DNA of 45,728 nucleotides, taken from positions 1-45,728 of the forward strand of contig JAJXWF010000007.1 of NCBI GenBank assembly GCA_021781735.1. The letters run 5' to 3'. Below are positions 18,727 to 28,392 of this stretch, one piece after another (within the stretch, counting starts at the first letter, position 1; every line of letters begins with the position of its first letter). Made by a program: the position numbers and the translations under genes. The notes beneath the pieces were generated by a model, which ran no database searches, was not told the DNA's origin, and worked only from the letters and a program-made list of their open reading frames with translations. The DNA is from Actinomycetes bacterium. Its GTDB lineage: Bacteria; Actinomycetota; Actinomycetes; Propionibacteriales; Propionibacteriaceae.

Positions 18727-21700
18727 TCAGGGTGCGGGGACCGAAGAGGGCCGCCCGGCCACCCGGCCGCGCTCCGCCGCGACGGCCTCCACCAGCTGTC
18801 TGGCCCGGGCGTCAAATGAGTGCTCGGCCGCTACCCGCGCCGCCGTGGCCAGCCGACTCTCGCGGTCGTCGAACCACTTGTCGAGGGGTCCGCCGAGGAT
18901 GCGATCGACGTCGGCCTGGGATGCGACGGTGCGCACCGAGCCGGCGAACAACTCCTCGATCCCTTCCACCTCGTCGCTGAGGACGCGGGTGCCGCAGGCG
19001 ACGGCGTCGAAGAGCCGGTTGGAGAGGAATCCGTCGCGCTGCATGTCCTCCCAGTGGTCGTTGAGCACGACTCGGGCTCCCGCGTAGAGGCTCCCGAGCA
19101 GGTCGTTCGGGACGAATTCGGAGATCACCAGCGAATCGTCGACGAACGGTTGCCACCCCGACCCGTGGATCGACACCTTGACCCCGCTCGAAAGCGCCAT
19201 CCGCAGCAGGGGACGCTCCACGCCTCGCGAGTTCCCGACCCACAGTGCCTCCGGGCCGGTGTCGGGCTGCGCGCGCCCGGGATTGAACAGTTCGGGGTCG
19301 GTGCACTGCAGCAGCGGCCGGATCGGGATGCCCCATTCGGCCGATCGGTGGGCGGCCCACGGGACGCCGGCGGCGAACGCGAGGTCGTAGTCGGCGAGTT
19401 CGGTGGGCGTCACCTCCTCGGGGTGTGAGATCACCCAGATCGCGGTCAGCTGGTTCGGTGACGGTTCGACCCGGTTGAGGCCACGGAGCACCAGGGTGAC
19501 GTCGTCATCGGTGCGCGTGGCGCGTCCGCGAGCCTGGCGCCGGTCGACCGACACGGTCTGCCCGAGTCGCCGCAGGGCCGCCGCGAGAGATTCGGCGAAG
19601 TGGGTGTCCCCCCACTGGTCGCCCAGGGGTCCGGCGGTCGCGGCGGTGTCGAGCGTCCACCAGAGGGCGGGGAGCCCCTCCGCCACGCGGACGCGGGTGC
19701 CGTGGGCGAGGCGTGGCCGCATCGACCACTCGGTGCGTTCCGCATCGGATGTCCCGGGCAACCGCTCGGCGGTCCAGCCGTCGATCGCGAGGCCCGCGCC
19801 GAGCAGGATCTCGCGCGTCCCCGCGGGGACCGTGGCATGGCGCTGCTGGAACCTGCGCGCCGCGAGCGCGGGGGCCGGCGTGAACCCGAAGCGCTCGTCG
19901 GGCGTGACGATCAACCGCACGTCGCGCAGGCATACCGACGAACCGCGTCCCGCCTCGGCCAACGCGAGGGACAGGTCCGTGTCGACGAAATCGTTGCCCA
20001 GGTCGCCGGCCAGTCCGCCCACGGCGACGACGTCGTCGCGGCGGGCCGCGATCACATCGCTCCACACCGCGGGGATCCGCGTCGGGGATGGCGGAGGGAC
20101 GATGCCCGCGGCGTAGCCGTCGAACAGCGGGAACGGCGTCACGATCCGGCGGCGGGACACCTGTTCCGGGAACCCTGCTCCGAGACTGGCGACGGTGTCG
20201 TCGGGGTGGCGGCACAGAGCCTGGCTGATCCCGACGCCCGGCTCGTCGAGGGCGGCCGTGAGGTGGTCGACGACCTCACGGGTGAACTGCGCGCCCTGCC
20301 TGACCACCACGACCTTCTCGCCGGTGGCGGAGGCGACCCCGAGACTCGCGAGCAGGGCCCAGTTGTCGGTGTGGGGATAGGAGACGACGCGGACGGGCCA
20401 CCCCGCCAGCGCCCCGGCAGTGAAACACCGGTGCACCCGGGTGTGGTTGCCGATGATCACCACCTCGAGGTCGTCGTCGGCCATCGCGGCGATAGGGGTG
20501 ACCGACCTGCTGAAGTGCCGGGCGGGGACGACGAGCGACACCCGTCCGGGTGCTGTCGAGCCGGAGTCGTAGTGGTCCAGGAGGTGTCGGGCCAGGACAC
20601 CCTGTTCTCGCAGATCGTCGCCCCGGCTGCGCTCGGCCGAAGGGCGAACCAGGCTCAACACCCTCACGAGGTGGGGCTGCTCGAGCCGCGCCAGCCCCAG
20701 CACCGTCTCGGCATCGGGGTCGTCGGCGTCGACGGGGAGCCCACCGGCCCGCTCGACCAGGTCGCGGGCAACGACCAATGCGGCGAGGTCGATGTAGCTG
20801 CCACGCAACAGATGCGGGTAGCTGCCGGCGAACGCCCGGTACCTGGACGTCGCCGCGTCCTTGACCACCCCGTGAGCCATCGCCCATCCGTTGGCGTGCA
20901 GGCGGGCGACGACGTGATGGAGGTGGAAGGTCTCCCAGGTGCAGCCGGCGTCGAGGAACGCGACGTAGTCGCCGGTCGCGTCGCGCAGCCCCCGGGCCCG
21001 CGCCGCGGCGACGTCCGCCTCACGATGCTGGACGACCCGCACCCGCGGATCGCGCGCCGCCGCACGGTCGGCCTCGGCGAGCAGATCGCCCGAACGGGGG
21101 TCGACGACGACGATCAGCTCGAGATTCCGGTGGTGTTGGGTGAGTGCCGACTCGATGCTCGCACCCAGGCCGCCCGCCCCGCCGCCCGCCGGCAGGACGA
21201 CGCTGACCAGGCGCGGGGCCTCGGCCGCGACGCCGACCCCATCGCCTCCGCTGCCGGTCCCCTCCGCGGTGTCGGCGGGCGTGAGGTCGTCGAGGTCTCG
21301 GGGGTCGGGCAGCAGGGCCACGCGGCGCACCCAGCGCGTGCCGATGCCCAACTCGTCCTCGCGGCGCCAATCGGCCGCCGCGAGGAGCATGGCCTGCCGC
21401 ACCAATCCCCAGGTGTGGGGTTGACCGGGAACGGGGGTGTCGGGTCGGGCGTCCTGAACCCAGCGCAGCCAACGCCGTCCCTGGTGTCCGGCCGCCGGGT
21501 CCTCGAGTTCGGCGTCCTGGAACAGGGGATGGGCGCGGAAATCGCCGGTGGCGAGGAAGTGCAGGAGGGGGTCATTCTGGCGCCGGGACCACTCGGGGTC
21601 TGTGAGCTGGGGTTCGAAGAGGGGATGGGGGGAGAACCGTCGCGGGAGGCCCTGCGCGAGGTAGGCCTCGACGCCCGCCTGCACGTCGGGGAATCGGCAT

Positions 21701-21894
21701 CCTGTCTGCGCCTCGAACCATTCGAGGTCGAACGCCCCGCTGTCGAGGATCACGCGAACGCTCGGATCGATGTGCGGTTCCGGATCCGGGGCCTCGTCCG
21801 GGAGCGGCTCGGCGGGCGTCCGGGACCGTGGTGAAGCCTCGTCGTCGGCTCGATCGCTCCCCAGGAGTCCGCGCAGGGGGCGGGGAATCTTCAT
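18727..21894 (-). CDS. large multi-domain glycosyltransferase (GT2 domain plus C-terminal GT1/GT4-like domain)
   Basis: about 1056 aa; N-term FDLEWFEAQTGCRFPDVQAGVEAYLAQG...FSPHPLFEPQ motif; VSVVLPAGGGAGGLGASIESALTQHHRNLELIVVVDPRS; C-term VWVGNSRGVERPLLRMALSSGVKVSIHGSGWQPF...GFLSNRLFDAVACGTRVLSDEVEGIEELF. Confidence 0.85.
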   Translation of the reverse strand: MKIPRPLRGLLGSDRADDEASPRSRTPAEPLPDEAPDPEPHIDPSVRVILDSGAFDLEWFEAQTGCRFPDVQAGVEAYLAQGLPRRFSPHPLFEPQLTDPEWSRRQNDPLLHFLATGDFRAHPLFQDAELEDPAAGHQGRRWLRWVQDARPDTPVPGQPHTWGLVRQAMLLAAADWRREDELGIGTRWVRRVALLPDPRDLDDLTPADTAEGTGSGGDGVGVAAEAPRLVSVVLPAGGGAGGLGASIESALTQHHRNLELIVVVDPRSGDLLAEADRAAARDPRVRVVQHREADVAAARARGLRDATGDYVAFLDAGCTWETFHLHHVVARLHANGWAMAHGVVKDAATSRYRAFAGSYPHLLRGSYIDLAALVVARDLVERAGGLPVDADDPDAETVLGLARLEQPHLVRVLSLVRPSAERSRGDDLREQGVLARHLLDHYDSGSTAPGRVSLVVPARHFSRSVTPIAAMADDDLEVVIIGNHTRVHRCFTAGALAGWPVRVVSYPHTDNWALLASLGVASATGEKVVVVRQGAQFTREVVDHLTAALDEPGVGISQALCRHPDDTVASLGAGFPEQVSRRRIVTPFPLFDGYAAGIVPPPSPTRIPAVWSDVIAARRDDVVAVGGLAGDLGNDFVDTDLSLALAEAGRGSSVCLRDVRLIVTPDERFGFTPAPALAARRFQQRHATVPAGTREILLGAGLAIDGWTAERLPGTSDAERTEWSMRPRLAHGTRVRVAEGLPALWWTLDTAATAGPLGDQWGDTHFAESLAAALRRLGQTVSVDRRQARGRATRTDDDVTLVLRGLNRVEPSPNQLTAIWVISHPEEVTPTELADYDLAFAAGVPWAAHRSAEWGIPIRPLLQCTDPELFNPGRAQPDTGPEALWVGNSRGVERPLLRMALSSGVKVSIHGSGWQPFVDDSLVISEFVPNDLLGSLYAGARVVLNDHWEDMQRDGFLSNRLFDAVACGTRVLSDEVEGIEELFAGSVRTVASQADVDRILGGPLDKWFDDRESRLATAARVAAEHSFDARARQLVEAVAAERGRVAGRPSSVPAP

Positions 21895-22049
21895 CGATGA
21901 CTGCCTGTTCTCTGCCGGGGGGTGGACCGGTGCCGGCTGGGCCATCCGGCACGGTGAGCGCTGCCCAGGATAGCGGCCCGTCGCCGGGGACCTCAGGAAT
22001 GCGCCCCGATCGGGATCGCCGGGCCCCCGGTCAGAGGTGCCCCGGCGCC

Positions 22050-23240
22050 TCAGCCGACCACGCACTTCTCGGTCGACACGGGGCTGCTGAGTTGCGACGC
22101 CTCGTCAAGCAGCTTGCTGGTGGTTGAATCGGTGAGCGCGTAGCCGGTGTCCTTCGAGGTGGTGGAGCGGGCGAAGATCGTTCCCGCCACGGTGCCGGAC
22201 GCCGTGAGCAGCGGCCCTCCGGAGTTGCCCGGCTGCACCGTCGCGTAGAGCGAGTAGACGTCACGGGTGACCAGCCCCGTGGAGTAGATGTCGCGGCCGG
22301 TGGCACGGATCTCGTCGCGGACGCGCGCCGCCACCGCCTTGTATCCGCCGTCCAGCGGGTATCCCGCGACGACCGCGGACTCCCCGTTCTTCAGCGGGCC
22401 CGAGCGGGTGAGCGCCGGGGCGTCGAGAGTGGGGACGTCGAGGATCGCGAGGTCGACATGCGGGTCGAACGCGACCACGGTGGCCCGCAGGTAGGGGCCG
22501 GCCCCGCGGATCTGCACGACCACCGTCGTGGCTCCCGCGACGACGTGGGCGTTGGTGGCCAGCCGGTGCGGCGCGACCACCCAGGCGCTGCCCTCGGAGC
22601 CTCCGCAACTGCGGGAGCTGGCCAGCACCTTGACGACGCTCGCGGCAGCCTTCTTGACCTCCGGGTTGGCGACGATGCCGGTGTCCGGAGCGGCCACCGA
22701 CGGGTTGGGCTCGGGGGAGAGGCCCGAGAAGACGTCGGGGAACCTGGACGTGTTGATGGACGTGGCGAGGTCGGCCGCCCACCGTCGCGGTTGCTCGGGC
22801 ATGGCCCGGTCGACCGCCGTGAGGATCCGTGAGCGCGACACCTCACTGGCCAGGGTGGTCGGCAGCGAGGGTTCGATGGCGCTGACGAGGAACCAGGTGA
22901 TCAAGGTCGTCGCCAGCACCGAGGCGATGGCACCCGCGACGGCGTCCCCCCGGTGCACGACGCGGTGGCCCCTCGACATGAGACGGACGCCCACCATGTT
23001 GAGCAGTGCCTCGCCGGCGAGGGCGGCGACCCACACTCCGACGATCAGCACGAGGCTGCGGGCCACCGAGGGGCGCGACACGGCAGGGATGTGCGCCAGC
23101 AGTATCGGTAGCAGAACATAGGCGATGGCGCCGGCGCCGAACAGCCCGACGAGCTGCAGGGCGCGCACGACGAACCCGCGCTGCCACCCGCGCCAAGCGG
23201 ACAGGAGCAGCAGGAGGACGAGCACGACGTCGACGATCAC
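22050..23240 (-). CDS. membrane serine protease: CvpA-like TM domain plus trypsin-like domain (MarP-like)
   Basis: VDVVLVLLLLLSAWRGWQRGFVVRALQLVGLFGAG, GSAWVVAPHRLATNAHVVAGA, DLAILDVP, VQPGNSGGPLLTASGTVAG; GTG start. Confidence 0.9.
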   Translation of the reverse strand: MIVDVVLVLLLLLSAWRGWQRGFVVRALQLVGLFGAGAIAYVLLPILLAHIPAVSRPSVARSLVLIVGVWVAALAGEALLNMVGVRLMSRGHRVVHRGDAVAGAIASVLATTLITWFLVSAIEPSLPTTLASEVSRSRILTAVDRAMPEQPRRWAADLATSINTSRFPDVFSGLSPEPNPSVAAPDTGIVANPEVKKAAASVVKVLASSRSCGGSEGSAWVVAPHRLATNAHVVAGATTVVVQIRGAGPYLRATVVAFDPHVDLAILDVPTLDAPALTRSGPLKNGESAVVAGYPLDGGYKAVAARVRDEIRATGRDIYSTGLVTRDVYSLYATVQPGNSGGPLLTASGTVAGTIFARSTTSKDTGYALTDSTTSKLLDEASQLSSPVSTEKCVVG

Positions 23241-23574
23241 ACCACCAAGTGTGCGTGGTGAAACTGTGCTCCATCGGCGAACACGGATCCGTGAACGGAT
23301 CTGGGCTCTGCCGCGCGGTGGGCAGTCGTGCGGGGCGTGCACGCCCTCCCGGACGCTCGCCGATGCCGAGGTGTGGGGGCGACCATTCGGGCGGAAATGG
23401 CCGGCCACGGCGTCACCGGGGCATGGCGATATTCCTGGCCGACCGCCGTGTCGATTCGACCGGCCGAGGCGATGCCGTGATGGTTCTGTCCGCCTCGGCC
23501 CGGGTATTCAGCGACCGGGGGGAGCCTGCCGACCGAGCAGCTCAACGGATGGGGAGATCGCCAGGACTGTCGAG

Positions 23575-25017
23575 TCACAGCCCGGCGAGCGTGTGCGCCA
23601 TCGCGTCGGTGAGCGGGAGGCCCAGCTCGGCGGGAAGTGGCTGCCATTGGTGACGCGACAGTGTCGCGGCGTCGAGGCGCGCTTCCTCGATCGCGAGGGC
23701 CACATCGCGAGGATCGGTCGGGGCAACCCGCAGGCCGGGGATCCAGGGGGTACGGATGTGCCCGAACCGGTTCGTGACCGTCGGGATTCCAGCCATCGGA
23801 AGCTCGAGGGGCAGGTGGCTCGGGTGGGGGCTGAACATCAGGGCGAGTCCCAGGTCGACCTCGCTCAGCAACTCGTGGTAGCGGGGCAGGCTCACCTGCC
23901 CCAGGTGTTCGACGGCGGCACGCTCCGGCAGGCTCACCCGCGCGCCCTTCTCGCCGGCGACCAGGATCCTGGGCGACACGTCCTCGGGCAGATGGGTGAT
24001 CCAGTCTCGGAGGGCGTCGACGCCGAGGGGAAAGAGATTGCGTGGTTTCGACGGGCGCGCGTAGAACAGCACGCGTGGCCGGCGGCGGTCGAATGGCCGC
24101 CACATGTCGGCCGAGGTTCTCAGCGCCTCCCCATCGACGAAGGGCGCGAAAACCCTGTCCGCGGGAATTTCCACCCCCGTCATTTCCTGGACATGGCGTG
24201 CGAGCGGGGCGGAATTGACGAGAAGTCGGAAACCGCGCGAGTAGGTGCGTTCGGCCAGCGCGTGCTCGGTTCCCCACGCATAGAAGCCCGGTTCGAAGTC
24301 CTGCACCAGGTAGATGACCCGATCCGGGTCGATCCGACCCGCTGACACGAGTTTCCCGACATGGTGCGCGGTCCGCCAGAACGTCACGATGATGATGTCG
24401 TCCCGCCGTGGCGATGGGATGAGCGAGCGTGGATATCCGATGAGCAGATCACCGGCGACGCCGTCGTGTCCGGCGGCCCGAACGATCGTTCTCACCGATT
24501 CCATGACGTTGTTGTCGGACGGCGCGGGATCGTGCATCGCCGCGATCCTCAGGGGCAGGCCGGTCTGCGTCGCGGCATGCGCGGCGGCCAGGATCGCGGT
24601 CTTGACCCCGGCGAACAGTTGCGGCGAGGTCAGGGTGTCCAGCACCAGGGTCACGCTCTGGGCGGTTGCGGGCTCGCCGGCGAACGGGAGCGTGGGGCCG
24701 GGCGATGGCGCCACCTTCGCGGCCCGCTGGGCGTCCCCGGCGACCCGCTGCAGGGCACGCAGGGATTCCTCCTGCCGGAGCAGGCTTGCCCTCAGGGTGG
24801 TCAGATCCTGGTGTTCGACCTGCCGCGCCTGCGCGAGGGCCCGGTGGACAGAGCGCGTTTGGCGCTGGGTCTGCAGGCCGACGAGGGCGATCGCGCCCAG
24901 CGCGGCAACGGTCAGCGACGCGGGGACCGACCTGGTGAGGGCCCAGGCGACCAGTGCCGCCAGCACATCGAGGGCCGCCAGAACGGGGATCGCGCTGCGG
25001 AGGGTCAGGCTTCTCAC
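23575..25017 (-). CDS. membrane-anchored GT4-like glycosyltransferase (WsaF-like)
   Basis: N-terminal TM segments and coiled coil (SLTVAALGAIALVGLQTQRQTRSVHRALAQARQVEHQDLTTLRASLLRQEESLRAL); VIYLVQDFEPGFYAWGTEHALAERTYSRGFRLLVNSAPLA; GLALMFSPHPSHLPLELPMAGIPTVTN; likely GTG start. Confidence 0.82.
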   Translation of the reverse strand: MRSLTLRSAIPVLAALDVLAALVAWALTRSVPASLTVAALGAIALVGLQTQRQTRSVHRALAQARQVEHQDLTTLRASLLRQEESLRALQRVAGDAQRAAKVAPSPGPTLPFAGEPATAQSVTLVLDTLTSPQLFAGVKTAILAAAHAATQTGLPLRIAAMHDPAPSDNNVMESVRTIVRAAGHDGVAGDLLIGYPRSLIPSPRRDDIIIVTFWRTAHHVGKLVSAGRIDPDRVIYLVQDFEPGFYAWGTEHALAERTYSRGFRLLVNSAPLARHVQEMTGVEIPADRVFAPFVDGEALRTSADMWRPFDRRRPRVLFYARPSKPRNLFPLGVDALRDWITHLPEDVSPRILVAGEKGARVSLPERAAVEHLGQVSLPRYHELLSEVDLGLALMFSPHPSHLPLELPMAGIPTVTNRFGHIRTPWIPGLRVAPTDPRDVALAIEEARLDAATLSRHQWQPLPAELGLPLTDAMAHTLAGL

Positions 25018-25073
25018 GGGGACATTGTTCCTCAACCCGTCCCCACCGCGAACCGCGCTGGGGACGGCGGGTC

Positions 25074-25862
25074 TCAGGGCGCCACTGTCTGCCGTGGTTT
25101 CACGGCCCACACATGCCGGTAGTAGTCGGCCAGTTCCAGCCGGGAGGCGGCCTCCTCGTCGACGACGATGGTCGCGTTGGGGTGGAACTGCAGTACCGAT
25201 CCCGGACGTCGGGCGGTCACCGGTCCTTCGACGACCGCGGCCACGGCGTCGGCCTTGTGCGCCCCCGTCGCCACGAGGACGACGGCGCGGGCGTCCATGA
25301 TCGTGCCGAGTCCCTGGGTGAGGCAGTGGGTGGGCACGTCGTCGAGGGAGTCGAAGAATCGCCGATTGTCCTCGCGGGTTCGCTGGGTGAGGGTCTTGAC
25401 GCGCGTACGCGACGCGAGCGACGAGCTGGGTTCGTTGAAGCCGATGTGCCCGTTGGTGCCAACGCCGAGGATCTGAATGTCGACGCCTCCGGCGTCGGCG
25501 ATCGCGTGCTCGTACTCGAGGCAGGCCTGGTCGAGGTCGGAGGCGGTGCCGTCGGGCACGTGCACCCGGCCGGGATCCATCCGAAGCGGCTCGATGACGT
25601 GACGTCGGATCACGCTGTGGTAGCTCTGCGGATGGCCCGCCCCGAGCCCGACGTACTCGTCGAGCGCGAATGCGTGGGCGCGCGACAGGTCGAGGCGACC
25701 GGTCGTGACGAGGTCGGCCAGCGCGGCGTAGGTCGTCAGGGGACTGGAGCCGGTGGCCACTCCGAGCACGGATGCGGGACCACGGCGGCTGACGACCTCG
25801 GCGATCAGGGTGGCGGCGGTGCGTCCTACCCGCTCGTTGTCGTCACAGATCACGACTTCCAC
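25074..25862 (-). CDS. nagB: glucosamine-6-phosphate deaminase
   Basis: VEVVICDDNERVGRTAATLI, LGVATGSSPLTTYAALADLV, AFALDEYVGLGAGHPQSYHSVI, ILGVGTNGHIGFNEPSSSLASRTRVKTL. Confidence 0.95.
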   Translation of the reverse strand: MEVVICDDNERVGRTAATLIAEVVSRRGPASVLGVATGSSPLTTYAALADLVTTGRLDLSRAHAFALDEYVGLGAGHPQSYHSVIRRHVIEPLRMDPGRVHVPDGTASDLDQACLEYEHAIADAGGVDIQILGVGTNGHIGFNEPSSSLASRTRVKTLTQRTREDNRRFFDSLDDVPTHCLTQGLGTIMDARAVVLVATGAHKADAVAAVVEGPVTARRPGSVLQFHPNATIVVDEEAASRLELADYYRHVWAVKPRQTVAP

Positions 25863-26004
25863 GTTCGGCTCCTGGGCTCGATGGTGTGTGCCCCCACCTT
25901 GTCGCGCGGGGGGCGCAAGGGGCGAGACCCGCGCAACCCCGGTGATCGTCCGGCTGTGGCAGGCGTCTCTCACGCAGCGTTCGGCACCCGGACGCAGGCC
26001 CGAC

Positions 26005-27933
26005 CTAACGCCGGCTCGCGGCCGTGCGCCGCCCTGCGTGGGGATCTGTGGTGTCGGGCTCGATGCGGATGCGGTGTGCCCCCGCCTCGTGCGGCGCGAG
26101 GATGTTCACCCGGATCAGTGACTCGCCCCACACGTGAGAGAGCATCGGATCCTCCAGATGTCGGCGTTCGAGGGTGAACCCATTGCCCGAGAATCTCACC
26201 ACCAGCGGCGTTGTGCCCTCCGGGCCTGTGACTCTGAGCGTGCCGTCCCCGAGGTCGTCGACCCTGCCCGCCACGATCAGCCGGATCACGTGAGCTGCCG
26301 GGTCGACCCCATCCACGGACCAGTGGTCTTCGATCTCGACTGCCGGGTGCCCGCGCCGGAGGGTCGCGGTGCGGGTCCACACGCGCGGATCCGAACCGTA
26401 GGCCCCCGCGAGGTTGGAGGAGAGGGTCGTGGGTTCGGCGGGCCCACGAGCCAGAGTCACCGCAACCTCGGTGGCCGCCCATTCGGGGCCCGGTCGCTGG
26501 GGTCGGCCGTGCACGGCGGGCACGTTGTGCCATTCGCTGGTGAGCGCCCAGTGCCTATAGCGATCGGGGCCGAACGTCTGGGCTGTGTAGGTCGTGCGAC
26601 CGGGGTCGACGATCACCGGGACGCCGTCGACCGCCACGATGAAGCCACCCACGTCGTTGTGGTTGTGATGCTCGCCGTTGTGCCCCGCCTTGGCGGCCAG
26701 GGCGAGCCCGGTCGCCGTTCCAGCACGCTCGCGGGCGACAAGGGTCTGGATGGAGCCGAGCCACACGTCCCGGTCGAGGGCAACCGTGACGCGGGGGTCG
26801 CCGAGCCAGGTGTCGTCGCACAGGTGGGCGACGAGTCGCCCCAATCCGAGCGCGGCCCGGGGCCGGGCGGGCCGATGAGCGACCGCGAATGCGGCAGCCT
26901 CCGCATCCTCCAGTCGGGTCGCCGTCCGGTAGAGCGAGTGCCAGGGGAGCGCGTCGGTCACCCGTGCGGGGCCGTCGGCGGCATTCACGACCCAGTCGGA
27001 CTCGATGTGACCACTCGCGTCGACCGAGGCGGGCCCGATGAACAGCGATCGGGGGAAGTCGACGGTTGCGCGCAGGGACGGGTATTCGGTGACGAGGTCG
27101 ACAGTGCCCCCGCTCAGTCGTCGGAGCAGTTCGGCCGCCTCCAGTGCCCGAAGGGCCCCCACCCACCAGTAGCTGTAGCCCTCGTCGACCGCGCCGTCCG
27201 CCGGGAGCCCGTTGAGGAAGTTCCGCAGACCTTCGAGGACGAGGGCCACCATCCGGGTCCGGCTGGGGGCGGTGAGCAGGGCGGATGCGGCGACCAGGAT
27301 GTTCGAGTGGATCCAGGGGTTCCAGTTGTCGGCGCCATCCGGTGACCCGAGCCACGGCCAGTCGCGCCGCTCGATCAACGGCTCGAAGACTCGCAGTCGA
27401 GCCTCGCGGCGGATGCGGGCACGAAGTCCGGGGGCGTACTGGTCGAGTTCCCGGCCCAGAAGGTGATCGACCAGGGCCAGCTGGGCCACAGCCTCGCCCG
27501 CGCCGAGATCGAGGAAGGGCCGGTCGCTGTCGGGGAGATGCCGGCCCGGGGTCCCGCCATGGTCGTCGTGCGCCGGCCAGCACCACGTGCTCTGCTCGCA
27601 CCAGGCCCACACCCCGTCGATGACGTCGTCGATGTGGCGGGGTTCGAGGGTTCGCGCGGCGGCGATGGCTGCCCGGGTGAGCCGGTCGCGCCGAGCCCAG
27701 ATGCGTTGCTCGTAGCGGTGCCGATCCCCGGTGCGGTGGTAGAGGAGGTACTCGGACGCCGGCAGTGTCGGCCACGGCTCGTCGAGGGACGCCGACGCCT
27801 CTCGCACGATCGGGTCGATGAGGGTGGCTGGGATCGCCTCCCAGGCCGCCCGGTCGGTGGCCGGGGGGACGCCGAGCACCTCGCGTCTCGTGGGCCCGTG
27901 CTGCTGACTGTCATCTGTCACGTCCTTCACCAT
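26005..27933 (-). CDS. heparinase II/III-like polysaccharide lyase family protein
   Basis: 642-aa ORF; NWNPWIHSNILVAASALL, DEGYSYWWVGALRALEAAELL, AAKAGHNGEHHNHNDVGGFIVAVDGVPVIVDPGRTTYT. Confidence 0.88.
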   Translation of the reverse strand: MVKDVTDDSQQHGPTRREVLGVPPATDRAAWEAIPATLIDPIVREASASLDEPWPTLPASEYLLYHRTGDRHRYEQRIWARRDRLTRAAIAAARTLEPRHIDDVIDGVWAWCEQSTWCWPAHDDHGGTPGRHLPDSDRPFLDLGAGEAVAQLALVDHLLGRELDQYAPGLRARIRREARLRVFEPLIERRDWPWLGSPDGADNWNPWIHSNILVAASALLTAPSRTRMVALVLEGLRNFLNGLPADGAVDEGYSYWWVGALRALEAAELLRRLSGGTVDLVTEYPSLRATVDFPRSLFIGPASVDASGHIESDWVVNAADGPARVTDALPWHSLYRTATRLEDAEAAAFAVAHRPARPRAALGLGRLVAHLCDDTWLGDPRVTVALDRDVWLGSIQTLVARERAGTATGLALAAKAGHNGEHHNHNDVGGFIVAVDGVPVIVDPGRTTYTAQTFGPDRYRHWALTSEWHNVPAVHGRPQRPGPEWAATEVAVTLARGPAEPTTLSSNLAGAYGSDPRVWTRTATLRRGHPAVEIEDHWSVDGVDPAAHVIRLIVAGRVDDLGDGTLRVTGPEGTTPLVVRFSGNGFTLERRHLEDPMLSHVWGESLIRVNILAPHEAGAHRIRIEPDTTDPHAGRRTAASRR

Positions 27934-28392
27934 GTCACGCAGAATGCCTCCGAATCTGCGGGAAACCGGCGCCTCGCGCGCTTCCGGCCGCTGAGAGGTG
28001 GCAGATCGCCTGCGGTTTGAGCGGACCGCCAGGGTGTCGGAGCACTGGTCTGGTGTCGGTGGTGGTCGACTCGGAAGGGGGTACCGTCCGGATGCGACAG
28101 GGGATCCCGGCCACTTCCGATGGGTGGTCGCCCCGGAGTGCGCACCGTCGTCCCCAGCCGCGAGGTCGAAAGGGTCGTAGGGGCGTGGTGGTCGCCCGTG
28201 GGGGCCTCGGGGGCCGCTTCAGCCGCATCTGCTTCGTGGCGCTCGGGGGCGGCGAACCGTCGTTCGTCAGGCCACCCCGCTGCTGCGCGCACCGGAAGGC
28301 GTCGGGAGGCGAGGAGGTCGTGGTGACCGAGGAGTCGTCCCGACGGGTGGGGCCGACGGCTCCCCGTCCCCCGGGGTCACTCGCCTGGCCGC

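Noticed and set aside
19600-21834. 744-aa plus-strand ORF
   Set aside because: Antisense to the large glycosyltransferase gene; shadow ORF.
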